NCBI GenBank assembly: GCA_016719895.1
Contig: JADJYG010000007.1
Span: forward strand, 1 to 64,000
Direction of reading: 5' to 3'
Origin: Saprospirales bacterium
Lineage (GTDB): Bacteria > Bacteroidota > Bacteroidia > Chitinophagales > Saprospiraceae
Length of the DNA: 64,000 bases
Part shown: piece by piece, positions 7,457-15,192 of the stretch
Position numbering within the stretch: position 1 is the stretch's first letter
Layout: each line of letters opens with the position of its first letter
The notes under the pieces: model-generated
The model's input: the letters and a program-made list of their open reading frames with translations, nothing else
What the model was told of the DNA's origin: nothing
The model's database searches: none
Made by a program: the position numbers and the translations under genes

Positions 7457-8629
7457 ATGAAAAACGCATCCCGTTCTCCGCTGCTCGGCGCGGCTTTTCT
7501 CATGGCGACTTCCGCCATCGGACCCGGTTTTCTGACCCAGACGGCGGTATTTACCGGGCAATTACTGGCCTCCTTTGGGTTTGTGATCCTGATGTCGGTA
7601 TTGCTCGACCTGGGCGCTCAATTAAACATCTGGCGGGTGCTTACCGTGCGGGAGCAGCGGGCCCAGGAAGTAGCCGACAGCGTGGCGCCCGGGCTGGGCT
7701 ATCTGCTTGGCGCCCTGGTAGCCCTGGGCGGGCTGGCGTTCAATATTGGCAATATCGGCGGCTGTGGATTGGGACTAAATGCCCTCCTGGGCATCGACGT
7801 CAGGCTCGCAGCCGCTTTGAGCGGCATCATAGCGATCGGATTGTTTTGGATGAAAGACGCCGGCCGGGCGGTGGATGCCGTGGTCAAACTTTTGGGATTC
7901 CTGCTGATCGGCACTACCCTCTATGTGGCCACTGCAGCCCGGCCGCCGCTGGGTGAGGCGCTGCTGCGGACCTTTTGGCCGGCGCAGTTCGACGCGATGG
8001 CTATCGTAACGCTGGTGGGCGGTACGGTGGGCGGATACATCAGTTTTGCCGGCGCGCACCGCCTGCTCGACGCGGGCATCAAAGGTCCGCAGGCATTGGC
8101 ACAGGTGCAACGCAGCGCCACTACGGGCATTCTGGTCACGGCAGTTATGCGATTCCTGTTGTTTCTGGCCGCCCTGGGTGTCGTGGCCGGCGGCCGGACG
8201 CTGGACGCTGCCAACCCACCCGCCGACGTGTTTCGGCTGGCTACCGGCGAAGCAGGCTACCGCTTGTTCGGACTGGTCATGTGGTGCGCGGCCATTACGT
8301 CGGTGATCGGTTCGGCTTACACGTCCGTTTCTTTTTTGCGCAGCTGGCACCCGGCTGTGGAACGCCGGCAACGCTGGATTATCAGCGGGTTTATTTTGAT
8401 CTCCACCCTCGTCCTGATCGGGCTGGGCAAACCCGTCCAATTGCTCATCTGGGCCGGGTCGTTGAACGGGCTGATCCTGCCGCTGGCGCTGGCAGTCGTG
8501 CTGCTGGCTGCCGGCCGGACAAGCCGGCCCGCCGGCTACCGGCACCCGTTGGGACTGACCGTAGCCGGCTGGCTGGTGGTGGCGGTCATGAGCTGGCTGG
8601 GGCTTTGGGGCTTGCTGCAACTCGGGTAA
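7457..8629 (+). CDS. NRAMP-like transporter of the pxp operon (YcsG-type), lacking metal-site motifs
   Basis: 390 residues with about 10-11 hydrophobic segments. The opening membrane helix carries SAIGPGFLTQTAVFTGQLLA, the NRAMP helix-1 frame, but where metal transporters have Asp-Pro-Gly-Asn this protein reads TAVFTGQ. The helix-6 Met-Pro-His metal motif is also absent (GGYISFAGAHRLLD instead). From memory, Bacillus subtilis keeps a similar gene, ycsG, beside the ycsF-kipI-kipA genes. Gene order plus loss of the metal ligands suggests a substrate linked to 5-oxoproline rather than Mn or Fe; this is inference. It is the last gene of the operon and is followed by the convergent esterase gene. 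Confidence 0.8.
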   Translation: MKNASRSPLLGAAFLMATSAIGPGFLTQTAVFTGQLLASFGFVILMSVLLDLGAQLNIWRVLTVREQRAQEVADSVAPGLGYLLGALVALGGLAFNIGNIGGCGLGLNALLGIDVRLAAALSGIIAIGLFWMKDAGRAVDAVVKLLGFLLIGTTLYVATAARPPLGEALLRTFWPAQFDAMAIVTLVGGTVGGYISFAGAHRLLDAGIKGPQALAQVQRSATTGILVTAVMRFLLFLAALGVVAGGRTLDAANPPADVFRLATGEAGYRLFGLVMWCAAITSVIGSAYTSVSFLRSWHPAVERRQRWIISGFILISTLVLIGLGKPVQLLIWAGSLNGLILPLALAVVLLAAGRTSRPAGYRHPLGLTVAGWLVVAVMSWLGLWGLLQLG

Positions 8630-8642
8630 GTTGAAGCCGAAT

Positions 8643-9782
8643 CTAATGCATCAGTTGTACGGCCAGCAGCCGCTCCTGCCTGCCGTTTTGTACGTACAGG
8701 ATATACTGTCCGGCCGGCAAGGGACCAAGGTCCAGTGTCGAGGTTCCGGTGGTTTCGAGGAGGAGCAGCCCCCGCAGGTCGAACAGCCGCAGCCGAACCG
8801 ACTCCGACTTGTCCAGCCCCCTCACTTCGATGTGGTCATTTGTTGGATTGGGAAATGCCTGAAATACTGCCGCCGCTATCGGCTCGAAGGTAACCGATGT
8901 GCCGGGCAGGGAAAACCGCGAAAAAAAGGCCCATATTTCCCGGCTCGCCTGGATGTCGCGATTGGTGTTGCCGATGCCGGTGAGGCCGGCGCCGCCGGGC
9001 CAGGTATGCCCGCCGTTGATGATCTTCAAAAACCGGACCTCCGTGCTGTCCGCACAAGAGAAATAGCGGATCTGTTGTACCGCAGAACCCTCATTGACCA
9101 GATCGGGCAGCATAAGCGTATCCGGCGGCGCCGGGCAGGTGTCACGGCCGGCCCAGTAGTCGAGGATGGTTTGCACGGGCAAGTTGGCAAAACTGCCGTT
9201 ATACGCCACCACACCATCAGCCGTGCCATGGATTTGGAGCACGGGCATGGGGCGTATTGGCTGGCAGAGCCCGAAGGCCGTGCTGGTCATGGTGCCGCTG
9301 ACGGAGGCAATGGCGGCAAACCGGTCCGACGCTTCGCAGGCCAGTTTATGGCTCATGAATCCGCCAGCCGAAAAACCGCACGCGTACATGCGCCGCGGAT
9401 CAACGTGGTATTGGCCTGTGAGAGTATCGGCCAGGGCAAGTATAAAGCCTACATCGTTGGCCGTCGAACTGCCTGGGAATGGATTGTTGGTGTTCCAGCC
9501 ATTGTTGATGCCATTGGGGTATACGCAAATAAAGCGGTTGGTATCCGCCACGGCATTAAACCCCGAGATGTCCATGATGGCCTGGCCGGTTTGGGTAAAG
9601 CCGTGCAACACAAACACAAGCGGCCAGCGGTCAGCGGGCGTCCAGTCGGCGGGAACATACGCAGTATAGCTGCGCTGCTGGCCTTCAAATTCAAAACTGC
9701 CGTTTACCTGAGCGCTGGCGGCGGTTGACAGGCCGGTCAGCGCGACCAGAAAGAGCAGAAAAAAAACTTTAGATGTTGTCAT
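8643..9782 (-). CDS. Secreted PHB-depolymerase-like esterase (LpqC type) with T9SS sorting domain
   Basis: 379 residues from the ATG at 9782 (MTTSKVFFLLFLVALTGLST), chosen because it starts a clean signal peptide ending near ASAQ. The catalytic domain has LVFVLHGFTQTGQ (oxyanion region), VYPNGINNGWN, the nucleophile elbow ACGFSAGGFMSH and a late HTWPGG (likely catalytic His). The C-terminal 75 residues (FQAFPNPTNDHIEV, FDLRGLLLLETTG, LPAGQYILYV) form a type A T9SS sorting domain, so the protein should cross the outer membrane and be surface-bound or released. Likely an alpha/beta-hydrolase esterase on polyesters or feruloyl-type esters; the substrate is not known. It is divergent from the beta-helix gene, 73 nt apart. 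Confidence 0.85.
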   Translation of the reverse strand: MTTSKVFFLLFLVALTGLSTAASAQVNGSFEFEGQQRSYTAYVPADWTPADRWPLVFVLHGFTQTGQAIMDISGFNAVADTNRFICVYPNGINNGWNTNNPFPGSSTANDVGFILALADTLTGQYHVDPRRMYACGFSAGGFMSHKLACEASDRFAAIASVSGTMTSTAFGLCQPIRPMPVLQIHGTADGVVAYNGSFANLPVQTILDYWAGRDTCPAPPDTLMLPDLVNEGSAVQQIRYFSCADSTEVRFLKIINGGHTWPGGAGLTGIGNTNRDIQASREIWAFFSRFSLPGTSVTFEPIAAAVFQAFPNPTNDHIEVRGLDKSESVRLRLFDLRGLLLLETTGTSTLDLGPLPAGQYILYVQNGRQERLLAVQLMH

Positions 9783-9820
9783 GAAGCGCTTCTTTTTTTT
9801 TGGAATGGGTAACAACGGAG

Positions 9821-9849
9821 TTGCGTATCGGTTGTACGAAATACCTTTG
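9821..9849 (+). promoter_or_regulatory. Candidate promoter TTG-N18-TACCTTTG
   Basis: TTG at 9821-9823 and TACCTTTG at 9842-9849 match the Bacteroidota -33/-7 elements with 18-nt spacing. The -7 box ends 6 nt before the ATG at 9856, so the transcript would be leaderless or nearly so. This also supports 9856 over the upstream ATG at 9781. Confidence 0.5.
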
Positions 9850-9855
9850 ACACCC

Positions 9856-11961
9856 ATGAAATACTGGTTATTGATCCTCACCGGTCTGATCCCCGCTGCG
9901 CTGCCAGCGCAGTCCGCCGAAATGGTGTTCTACGTATCGCCTTCCGGAAAACCGGGCAATCCCGGCACCCTTGAAAAGCCCTTCGCCTCCCTGGAAAACG
10001 CCCGCGATGCGATCCGCCGGCGCCGCGCAAAAAAACCCGCGCCGCGCAGCTACACCGTGCTCCTCCGGAGCGGTACGTATTTCAGGCACACCCCCTTCGA
10101 ACTCACTGCCGCCGACAGCGGCACGGCAGAATACCCCGTGCGCTACGCCGCATTTCCCGGCGACAGCGTCGTGCTCCATGGCGGCCAATACCTGCAGCCG
10201 GCGCAATTCCAACCCGCAACCGACCCGAAAATCCTCGACCGCCTCATCCCTGAAATGCGCGGAACCGTGCTCGAACTGGACCTGAACGCCGCCGGAATTG
10301 TCAGCTTCGGCGCGCTCCAACAACACGGCTTTGGCCGTATACCAGAACCCGCTCCCCTGGAATTGTTTATTCAAAGCGAGCGCCAGCCCCTGGCCCGGTA
10401 TCCTAACTCCGGCAAACTGGATATCGCCAGGGTTTTCGATACCGGCTCCATCCCCCGCAATGGCGATTTTTCGGGCCGTGGCGCTGAATTCGGCTATGAA
10501 TACGACCGGCCCGGCCGTTGGCTGAAAGCGAAAGATATCTGGTTGCACGGCCATTTTTCCTTCGGTTACAACGACGACCATTTGCGCGTCGCAAAAATCG
10601 ACACCGCCCAAAAGCGAATCCTGCTGGCGCAACCCCATGTGTATGGCGTGAAATCGGGGGCCTATGCCGACACAACCAAATGGGAAGAAACGGCCGGGCG
10701 CTCCCTGCGCGGCTATTATGCCTACAACCTGTTGGAAGAGATCGACCAGGCGGGCGAATGGTATCTCGACCGCAAAACGGCCAAACTCTACCTCTGCCCG
10801 CCGGATGGATTCTACTCGGCTGCCGTAGAGATTTCCCTGCTCGAACACCCGTTTTTTCGCCTGATCCACACAGCGCATCTGCACATTGAGAACATCCATT
10901 TCCGCACGGCGCGCGGCATGGGCATTTACCTTGAAAAGGCTCACCATATCGAGATCGCGTATTGTAGCTTCTCCAATCTCGGCACGGTCGCCATCAGCAC
11001 CGGGCAAGCCCTGCAAAACAATGGGCAGGAGGCATACAGTCTTGAAGGCGCTCCGCTGCTTGACGATTGGCGCTCCGAACAGTTTCACCACATCGCCATC
11101 CGCAACTGCCGGATTTTCAGGACGGGCGCCGGGGGTATCATCCTCAGCGGCGGCGATCGCAAAACCCTCGCCTCCTCGGAAAACGTGGTCAGCGGCTGCA
11201 CCTTTTACCAGACCGATCAGATCAACTTTACCTATTCGGCAGCCGTCAAGCTCTTTGGCGTCGGCGCCACTATCGAACGTTGTGCGTTCAGTGATTTGAA
11301 GCACATGGCCATCAATTTTACCGGCAACGACCATGTGATCCGCTTGAACCGCTTCGAATGGGTTTGCACCTGGACCGACGATATGGGCGCCGTGTACACC
11401 GGCCGCGACCCCTCGGCCCGGGGTACGGTCATCCGGCACAATTATTTTCGCCATATTCAGCCGGTGGATACCGAATCGCAGGTGTGCGGCGTGTTTATCG
11501 ACGACGGGGCCGGCGGGATCACCGTCGATTCCAATTATTTCGAGCGCGTGGGGTGCCAGGGCGATAAAGAGCTCTTTGGAGCAGTGTTCCTGCACGGCGG
11601 GCACGACAATATCGTGTCGCACAATGTTTTCCAAGACTGTGAAATTGCCATCGGCAATAATTTCTGGACGGAAAAACAGTGGCGGATTTTTTTGGAAAGC
11701 CCGCTTATGCAGCAGCGGCTGCGCCAAAACGCAGATATCGGCAGCCCGGTGTATCTGGCCAAATACCCGGAACTAAAAGATTATTTTACGGCATACGGCC
11801 CGCGACTCAACCGTATCGTGGAAAACATTCTGATTCGCAGCAACATGGCGCTCAACGGCCGGCTCGATCTCGTGTTCAACCATCTTTATGCGCCTGAAAA
11901 CCTGGAAAAAGCGCTCGAACGGATTGGTTTCCAATTGAACCGCGTGGGGCCTGAAAATTAG
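9856..11961 (+). CDS. Secreted right-handed parallel beta-helix protein (putative polysaccharide-active enzyme)
   Basis: 701 residues from the ATG at 9856, which begins a signal peptide (MKYWLLILTGLIPAALPAQS). The mature start MVFYVSPSGKPGNPGTLEKP and FASLENARDAIRR is the usual entry to pectate-lyase-like beta-helices. The central part (about 330-560) shows repeated strand-turn motifs such as LHIENIHFRTARGMGIYLE, HHIAIRNCRIFRTGAGGIIL, ENVVSGCTFY and HVIRLNRFEW. No T9SS sorting domain is seen at the C-terminus (LNRVGPEN). Such proteins act as lyases, glycosidases or epimerases on polysaccharides; the substrate cannot be told. The stop overlaps the convergent hoxW gene by 4 nt. Confidence 0.8.
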   Translation: MKYWLLILTGLIPAALPAQSAEMVFYVSPSGKPGNPGTLEKPFASLENARDAIRRRRAKKPAPRSYTVLLRSGTYFRHTPFELTAADSGTAEYPVRYAAFPGDSVVLHGGQYLQPAQFQPATDPKILDRLIPEMRGTVLELDLNAAGIVSFGALQQHGFGRIPEPAPLELFIQSERQPLARYPNSGKLDIARVFDTGSIPRNGDFSGRGAEFGYEYDRPGRWLKAKDIWLHGHFSFGYNDDHLRVAKIDTAQKRILLAQPHVYGVKSGAYADTTKWEETAGRSLRGYYAYNLLEEIDQAGEWYLDRKTAKLYLCPPDGFYSAAVEISLLEHPFFRLIHTAHLHIENIHFRTARGMGIYLEKAHHIEIAYCSFSNLGTVAISTGQALQNNGQEAYSLEGAPLLDDWRSEQFHHIAIRNCRIFRTGAGGIILSGGDRKTLASSENVVSGCTFYQTDQINFTYSAAVKLFGVGATIERCAFSDLKHMAINFTGNDHVIRLNRFEWVCTWTDDMGAVYTGRDPSARGTVIRHNYFRHIQPVDTESQVCGVFIDDGAGGITVDSNYFERVGCQGDKELFGAVFLHGGHDNIVSHNVFQDCEIAIGNNFWTEKQWRIFLESPLMQQRLRQNADIGSPVYLAKYPELKDYFTAYGPRLNRIVENILIRSNMALNGRLDLVFNHLYAPENLEKALERIGFQLNRVGPEN

Positions 11962-12404
11962 GGCATCCCATAAAAATTCTGAAAACCGGCGAACGCCCGT
12001 TCCAGGTTCTGGCGGGCCAGCGCCGACAATTGGGTATCGAATCCCCATTCGCAGCCCTGAATAGTTAAAAGGTGCGCTTGCGGGCGATGGCCGTAAAGTT
12101 CGCTGCTCAGGAAAAGAATTGCGCCGGGCGTTTGCTGGTGGGTATACAGCCCTGCATCGGTATCCGGAAGGCACAGCTCCAGGGCAAAGCCGTCGGGCAA
12201 GGACGCCTGACTGGCATCTGCAAATAAAACCCTGGAAAAGTGGGTAAGCAATTCGGCATCTTCCGGCACCAGTTGGTAGCGGTATTCCAGCTGCAGGCGG
12301 TCGGGCGCCAGGTGTGCCAGCCGGTCCGCAAATGCCCATCCCAAGCCATCGTCGCCACGGCCGGCATTGCCAATACCGATGATCAAAAAATCGCAGCGTG
12401 CCAT
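11958..12404 (-). CDS. hoxW: Hydrogenase maturation protease (HoxW-type)
   Basis: 148 residues from the ATG at 12404 (MARCDFLIIGIGNAGRGDDG); an upstream in-frame ATG at 12461 would overlap hoxH and adds a non-family leader. The family cuts the C-terminal tail off the hydrogenase large subunit after nickel insertion. The GIGNAGRGDDGLGWAFADRL motif holds the first acidic nickel-sensing residue, and LFADAS is the second region. The neighbouring large subunit HoxH ends with a tail of about 32 residues past its final Cys-Ala-Thr-His, exactly what this enzyme would remove. It is the last gene of the hox operon, 46 nt after hoxH. Confidence 0.85.
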   Translation of the reverse strand: MARCDFLIIGIGNAGRGDDGLGWAFADRLAHLAPDRLQLEYRYQLVPEDAELLTHFSRVLFADASQASLPDGFALELCLPDTDAGLYTHQQTPGAILFLSSELYGHRPQAHLLTIQGCEWGFDTQLSALARQNLERAFAGFQNFYGMP

Positions 12405-12450
12405 GGTACTTTTCAAAAATTTGGGTTCTGTCCTCCTGGGTACATCAGGG

Positions 12451-13926
12451 TCAGGCGTCAAGGTGTCCGGATGATGTGCGCGTCACCGTTTGCAGGCAAT
12501 TTCCTTCGCAGTCGTACAACTCGGCGAGCAAAGGCATTTTGCCCAGGGCATGCGTGGCGCAGCTCAGGCAGGGGTCATACGCGCGAATGGCCACTTCCAC
12601 CTCGTTGAGCATTCCCTCCGTAATTTCCGGTTGCAGGCTCAGCCGTTCGCGGGCGACCCAGCGGACGGCGCGGTTCATGGCCTCGTTGTTGTGGGTGGTG
12701 GACACGATCAGGTTGCAGTGTATGATTTTGCCCTTTTCATCCACTACATAATGGTGGGTCAGGGTACCACGCGGCGCTTCGATAATACCGATACCCTCCA
12801 GCCGTGACCGGCCATGACGCTGCAAGTCATCACTGAGAATTTCCGGATCCAGCAACAAATCGCGCATCACTTCCGCACAATGCAACATTTCAACCAACCG
12901 GGCCCAATGGGTGTACATGGTATGGTTGATCACCCGGTTGCCCCCGGCATACGCGAACATTTCCTTGCGGGCCTGTTCGGCCAGCGGCGTAGGCAAATAA
13001 TCACACACGTTGAGCCGGGCCAGGGGACCAACGCGGTTCCAGCCTTTTTCCCTGCCCAGGCTTTTCAGGTACGGAAATTTCATATACGACCACTTTTCCA
13101 CGGCTTCGTCAAAATATTTGGCATAGGCGTCGGTAGGCACGTCGGCCAGGGTTGTCCGCCCTTCGTGGTCGATAGCGCGCAAGCGGCCGTGATACAGGTC
13201 AAGCGCGCCGTCGGGGCGCACCAGGGCCAGGTGTCCGGTCGGATAACTGGCAAAAGTATCGAGCCAGGCGCGGTGCTGATCGTGGTAATGCCGGATAAAC
13301 TCCAACATACCTTTCGACCACTCGATCATGGTATCGATGGAGGGCAGATCGCCGTCTTTCAGGAAATAATCGCGCTCTGCGGCCGTCAGGGTGCGGTACA
13401 TGCCGCCCGGAATGGCCGCCACGCCGTGAATGCGTTTTCCGGCAATGGCCCGGATTATTTCCTGTCCGAATTTGCGCATCAAGATGCCTTTGCGCGCCAG
13501 TTCCTTGTCGGCGCCGGCCAAGGCCACCACATTCCGTTGCGCGGCAGGGGCATCTGCTCCAAACAACAAATCCGGCGCAGCCAGGTAAAAAAAGTGCAGG
13601 GCATGCGACTGAAAAACCTGGCCGTAGTGCAGCAAGCGCCGGAGCTTGGTGGCCGGCGAAGACAACCACTCGGGGTCCACGCCCACCAGTTGGTCCACGG
13701 CCTTGGCCGCAGCCAGGTGGTGGCTCACCGGGCAAATACCACACAAACGCTGCACCAGCACCGGCACCTCCCAGTAGGGTCGCCCTTGTATAAAACGCTC
13801 GAAGCCCCGGAATTCAACAATATGAAAAAAAGCATCCTGCACCGCTCCGGCGGCATCGAGGTGGATCGTTACCCGGCCATGGCCTTCCACCCGGGTGACG
13901 GGATCAATCACTATTTTACGGCTCAT
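12451..13926 (-). CDS. hoxH: NAD-linked bidirectional [NiFe] hydrogenase large subunit HoxH
   Basis: 491 residues. The four nickel-iron ligands are present: RLCGICPVSHH near residue 60 (Cys62, Cys65) and DPCLSCATH near the C-terminus (Cys453, Cys456). A tail of 32 residues after His459 is the peptide expected to be cleaved by HoxW. The opening IVIDPVTRVEGHGRVTIHLD is the family start. It catalyses reversible H2 oxidation, with electrons passing through the small-subunit cluster to the NAD-reducing module. Gene order hoxF-hoxUY-hoxH-hoxW and the sequence type fit group 3d hydrogenases. It starts 3 nt after the hoxUY stop. Confidence 0.95.
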   Translation of the reverse strand: MSRKIVIDPVTRVEGHGRVTIHLDAAGAVQDAFFHIVEFRGFERFIQGRPYWEVPVLVQRLCGICPVSHHLAAAKAVDQLVGVDPEWLSSPATKLRRLLHYGQVFQSHALHFFYLAAPDLLFGADAPAAQRNVVALAGADKELARKGILMRKFGQEIIRAIAGKRIHGVAAIPGGMYRTLTAAERDYFLKDGDLPSIDTMIEWSKGMLEFIRHYHDQHRAWLDTFASYPTGHLALVRPDGALDLYHGRLRAIDHEGRTTLADVPTDAYAKYFDEAVEKWSYMKFPYLKSLGREKGWNRVGPLARLNVCDYLPTPLAEQARKEMFAYAGGNRVINHTMYTHWARLVEMLHCAEVMRDLLLDPEILSDDLQRHGRSRLEGIGIIEAPRGTLTHHYVVDEKGKIIHCNLIVSTTHNNEAMNRAVRWVARERLSLQPEITEGMLNEVEVAIRAYDPCLSCATHALGKMPLLAELYDCEGNCLQTVTRTSSGHLDA

Positions 13927-13929
13927 TGT

Positions 13930-15192
13930 TCAGTCATATTTAAACTCGGAGTACAAAACCGAATGTTTTGCACCCCAAAGCAGGTTTTCGACTACCTTCC
14001 AAATGTGGCTCGACGAGGGCGGACAACCCGGAATGTAATAATCGATTTGTACTACCTCGTGGCAACCATACACCTTATCCAGAATTTTAGGTAAATCTTC
14101 GTGATACGGCACTACCCCGGTTTGCGCCGGGGCACTCAGGTAGGCTTCTTCCAGGCATTCGCCCAGCGGAATGGTATTGCGCATCGCCGGCAAACCGCCC
14201 CAAATAGCGCATTCGCCGATGGCTACCAGGATATCGCAATGCTCCCGGAAAGCGCGCAATGTTTCTACGTTTTCCGAATTACAACAGCCTCCTTCGATCA
14301 GCCCCAGGTGGCAGCGTTTACCGAACGATTTGAAATCGGTGAGCGGTGAGCGGTGAATTTCCACGAACTCCACCAGGTCGAGCAAGCCCGTGTCTACGTC
14401 CAGCATGGACATATGGCAGCCGAAACAGCCGGCCAGCGACACGGTGGCAATGACTTTTTTCTCGCGCTGCGCCTTGGCGGTAAAAGGCTGTTCCGGCTCC
14501 AATTTGGGCGTTTGCACCGATTTCATATCAAAGGTTCGGTCGCCGAAGGGTTTGCTCAGGTTTTTTCCCCGTACCAGGATGGCGCCGGTAGGGCAGATAT
14601 GCATGGCATTCAGGGCCTGTTGTTCGCTGAGCCTGGCTTCCTGTTCGTTGTCAATCCCCACCAGGGTTTCATTGCCGCGGTTTACGTAATAAAAGACGCG
14701 TTTGCCTTCGTCGGTCAAAATTTCTTCCACACAGCGGCGGCACTTGATACAGCGGTTGTGTTCGAGCACCATACGGGAGGGCGTGAAATCGATGATCCGG
14801 TCTTCGAACAAGTGGGGAAAACGTGTGACGGCCAGGCCGAGTTCGTAGCCCATGTGTTGCAGGTCGCAATTGCCGCTTTTTTCACACGCCGGGCAAAAGT
14901 GGTTCCCTTCGGCAAACATCATTTCCAGCACAGCCTTGCGCAGGTCGTTCAGGGCGGGCGTATTGACCTCTACTGCCAGGCCTTCGCGAATCTTTTCCGT
15001 ACAGGCCACGCCGGTTTTGCCGTTGATCTGGCAGGTACACACCCGGCAGGTACCCAACGGTTGTTCGAGGTGCGGATAGTAGCAAAGTGAGGGAATAAAA
15101 ATCCCGTTCTCGCGGGCAATTTCCACGAGGTTCCGGCCGGCGGCTGCCTGTATTTCCCGGCCATCGATCGTAATAGTAACCATTTCAGGCAT
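13930..15192 (-). CDS. hoxU/hoxY: HoxU-HoxY fusion: diaphorase iron-sulfur subunit joined to hydrogenase small subunit
   Basis: About 420 residues in one uninterrupted frame. The first about 235 residues are HoxU: VTITIDGREIQAAAGRNL, the [2Fe-2S] cysteines in SLCYYPHL and GTCRVCTCQING, the His-Cys set in NHFCPACEKSGNCDLQHMGY and a 4Fe-4S motif CIKCRRC with CPTGAIL. After a short linker (TAKAQREKK) come about 185 residues of HoxY: VSLAGCFGCHMSMLD, RCHLGLIEGGCCNSENVE, IGECAIWGG and YIPGCPPSSSHIW, the proximal 4Fe-4S ligands. In the cyanobacterial and Ralstonia systems these are two genes. The start may be 15192 or the ATG at 15183; both sit at the hoxF stop, so translation is coupled. No stop or frameshift was seen at the junction. 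Confidence 0.9.
   Translation of the reverse strand: MPEMVTITIDGREIQAAAGRNLVEIARENGIFIPSLCYYPHLEQPLGTCRVCTCQINGKTGVACTEKIREGLAVEVNTPALNDLRKAVLEMMFAEGNHFCPACEKSGNCDLQHMGYELGLAVTRFPHLFEDRIIDFTPSRMVLEHNRCIKCRRCVEEILTDEGKRVFYYVNRGNETLVGIDNEQEARLSEQQALNAMHICPTGAILVRGKNLSKPFGDRTFDMKSVQTPKLEPEQPFTAKAQREKKVIATVSLAGCFGCHMSMLDVDTGLLDLVEFVEIHRSPLTDFKSFGKRCHLGLIEGGCCNSENVETLRAFREHCDILVAIGECAIWGGLPAMRNTIPLGECLEEAYLSAPAQTGVVPYHEDLPKILDKVYGCHEVVQIDYYIPGCPPSSSHIWKVVENLLWGAKHSVLYSEFKYD

Noticed and set aside
9868..11727. 619-codon open frame antisense to the beta-helix gene
   Set aside because: High GC at third positions of the true gene leaves long antisense frames. The plus-strand frame has signal peptide and beta-helix repeats; the antisense protein has no recognisable features.
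12814..14094. Long plus-strand frame across hoxH and into hoxUY
   Set aside because: It is a shadow of two certain minus-strand hydrogenase genes.
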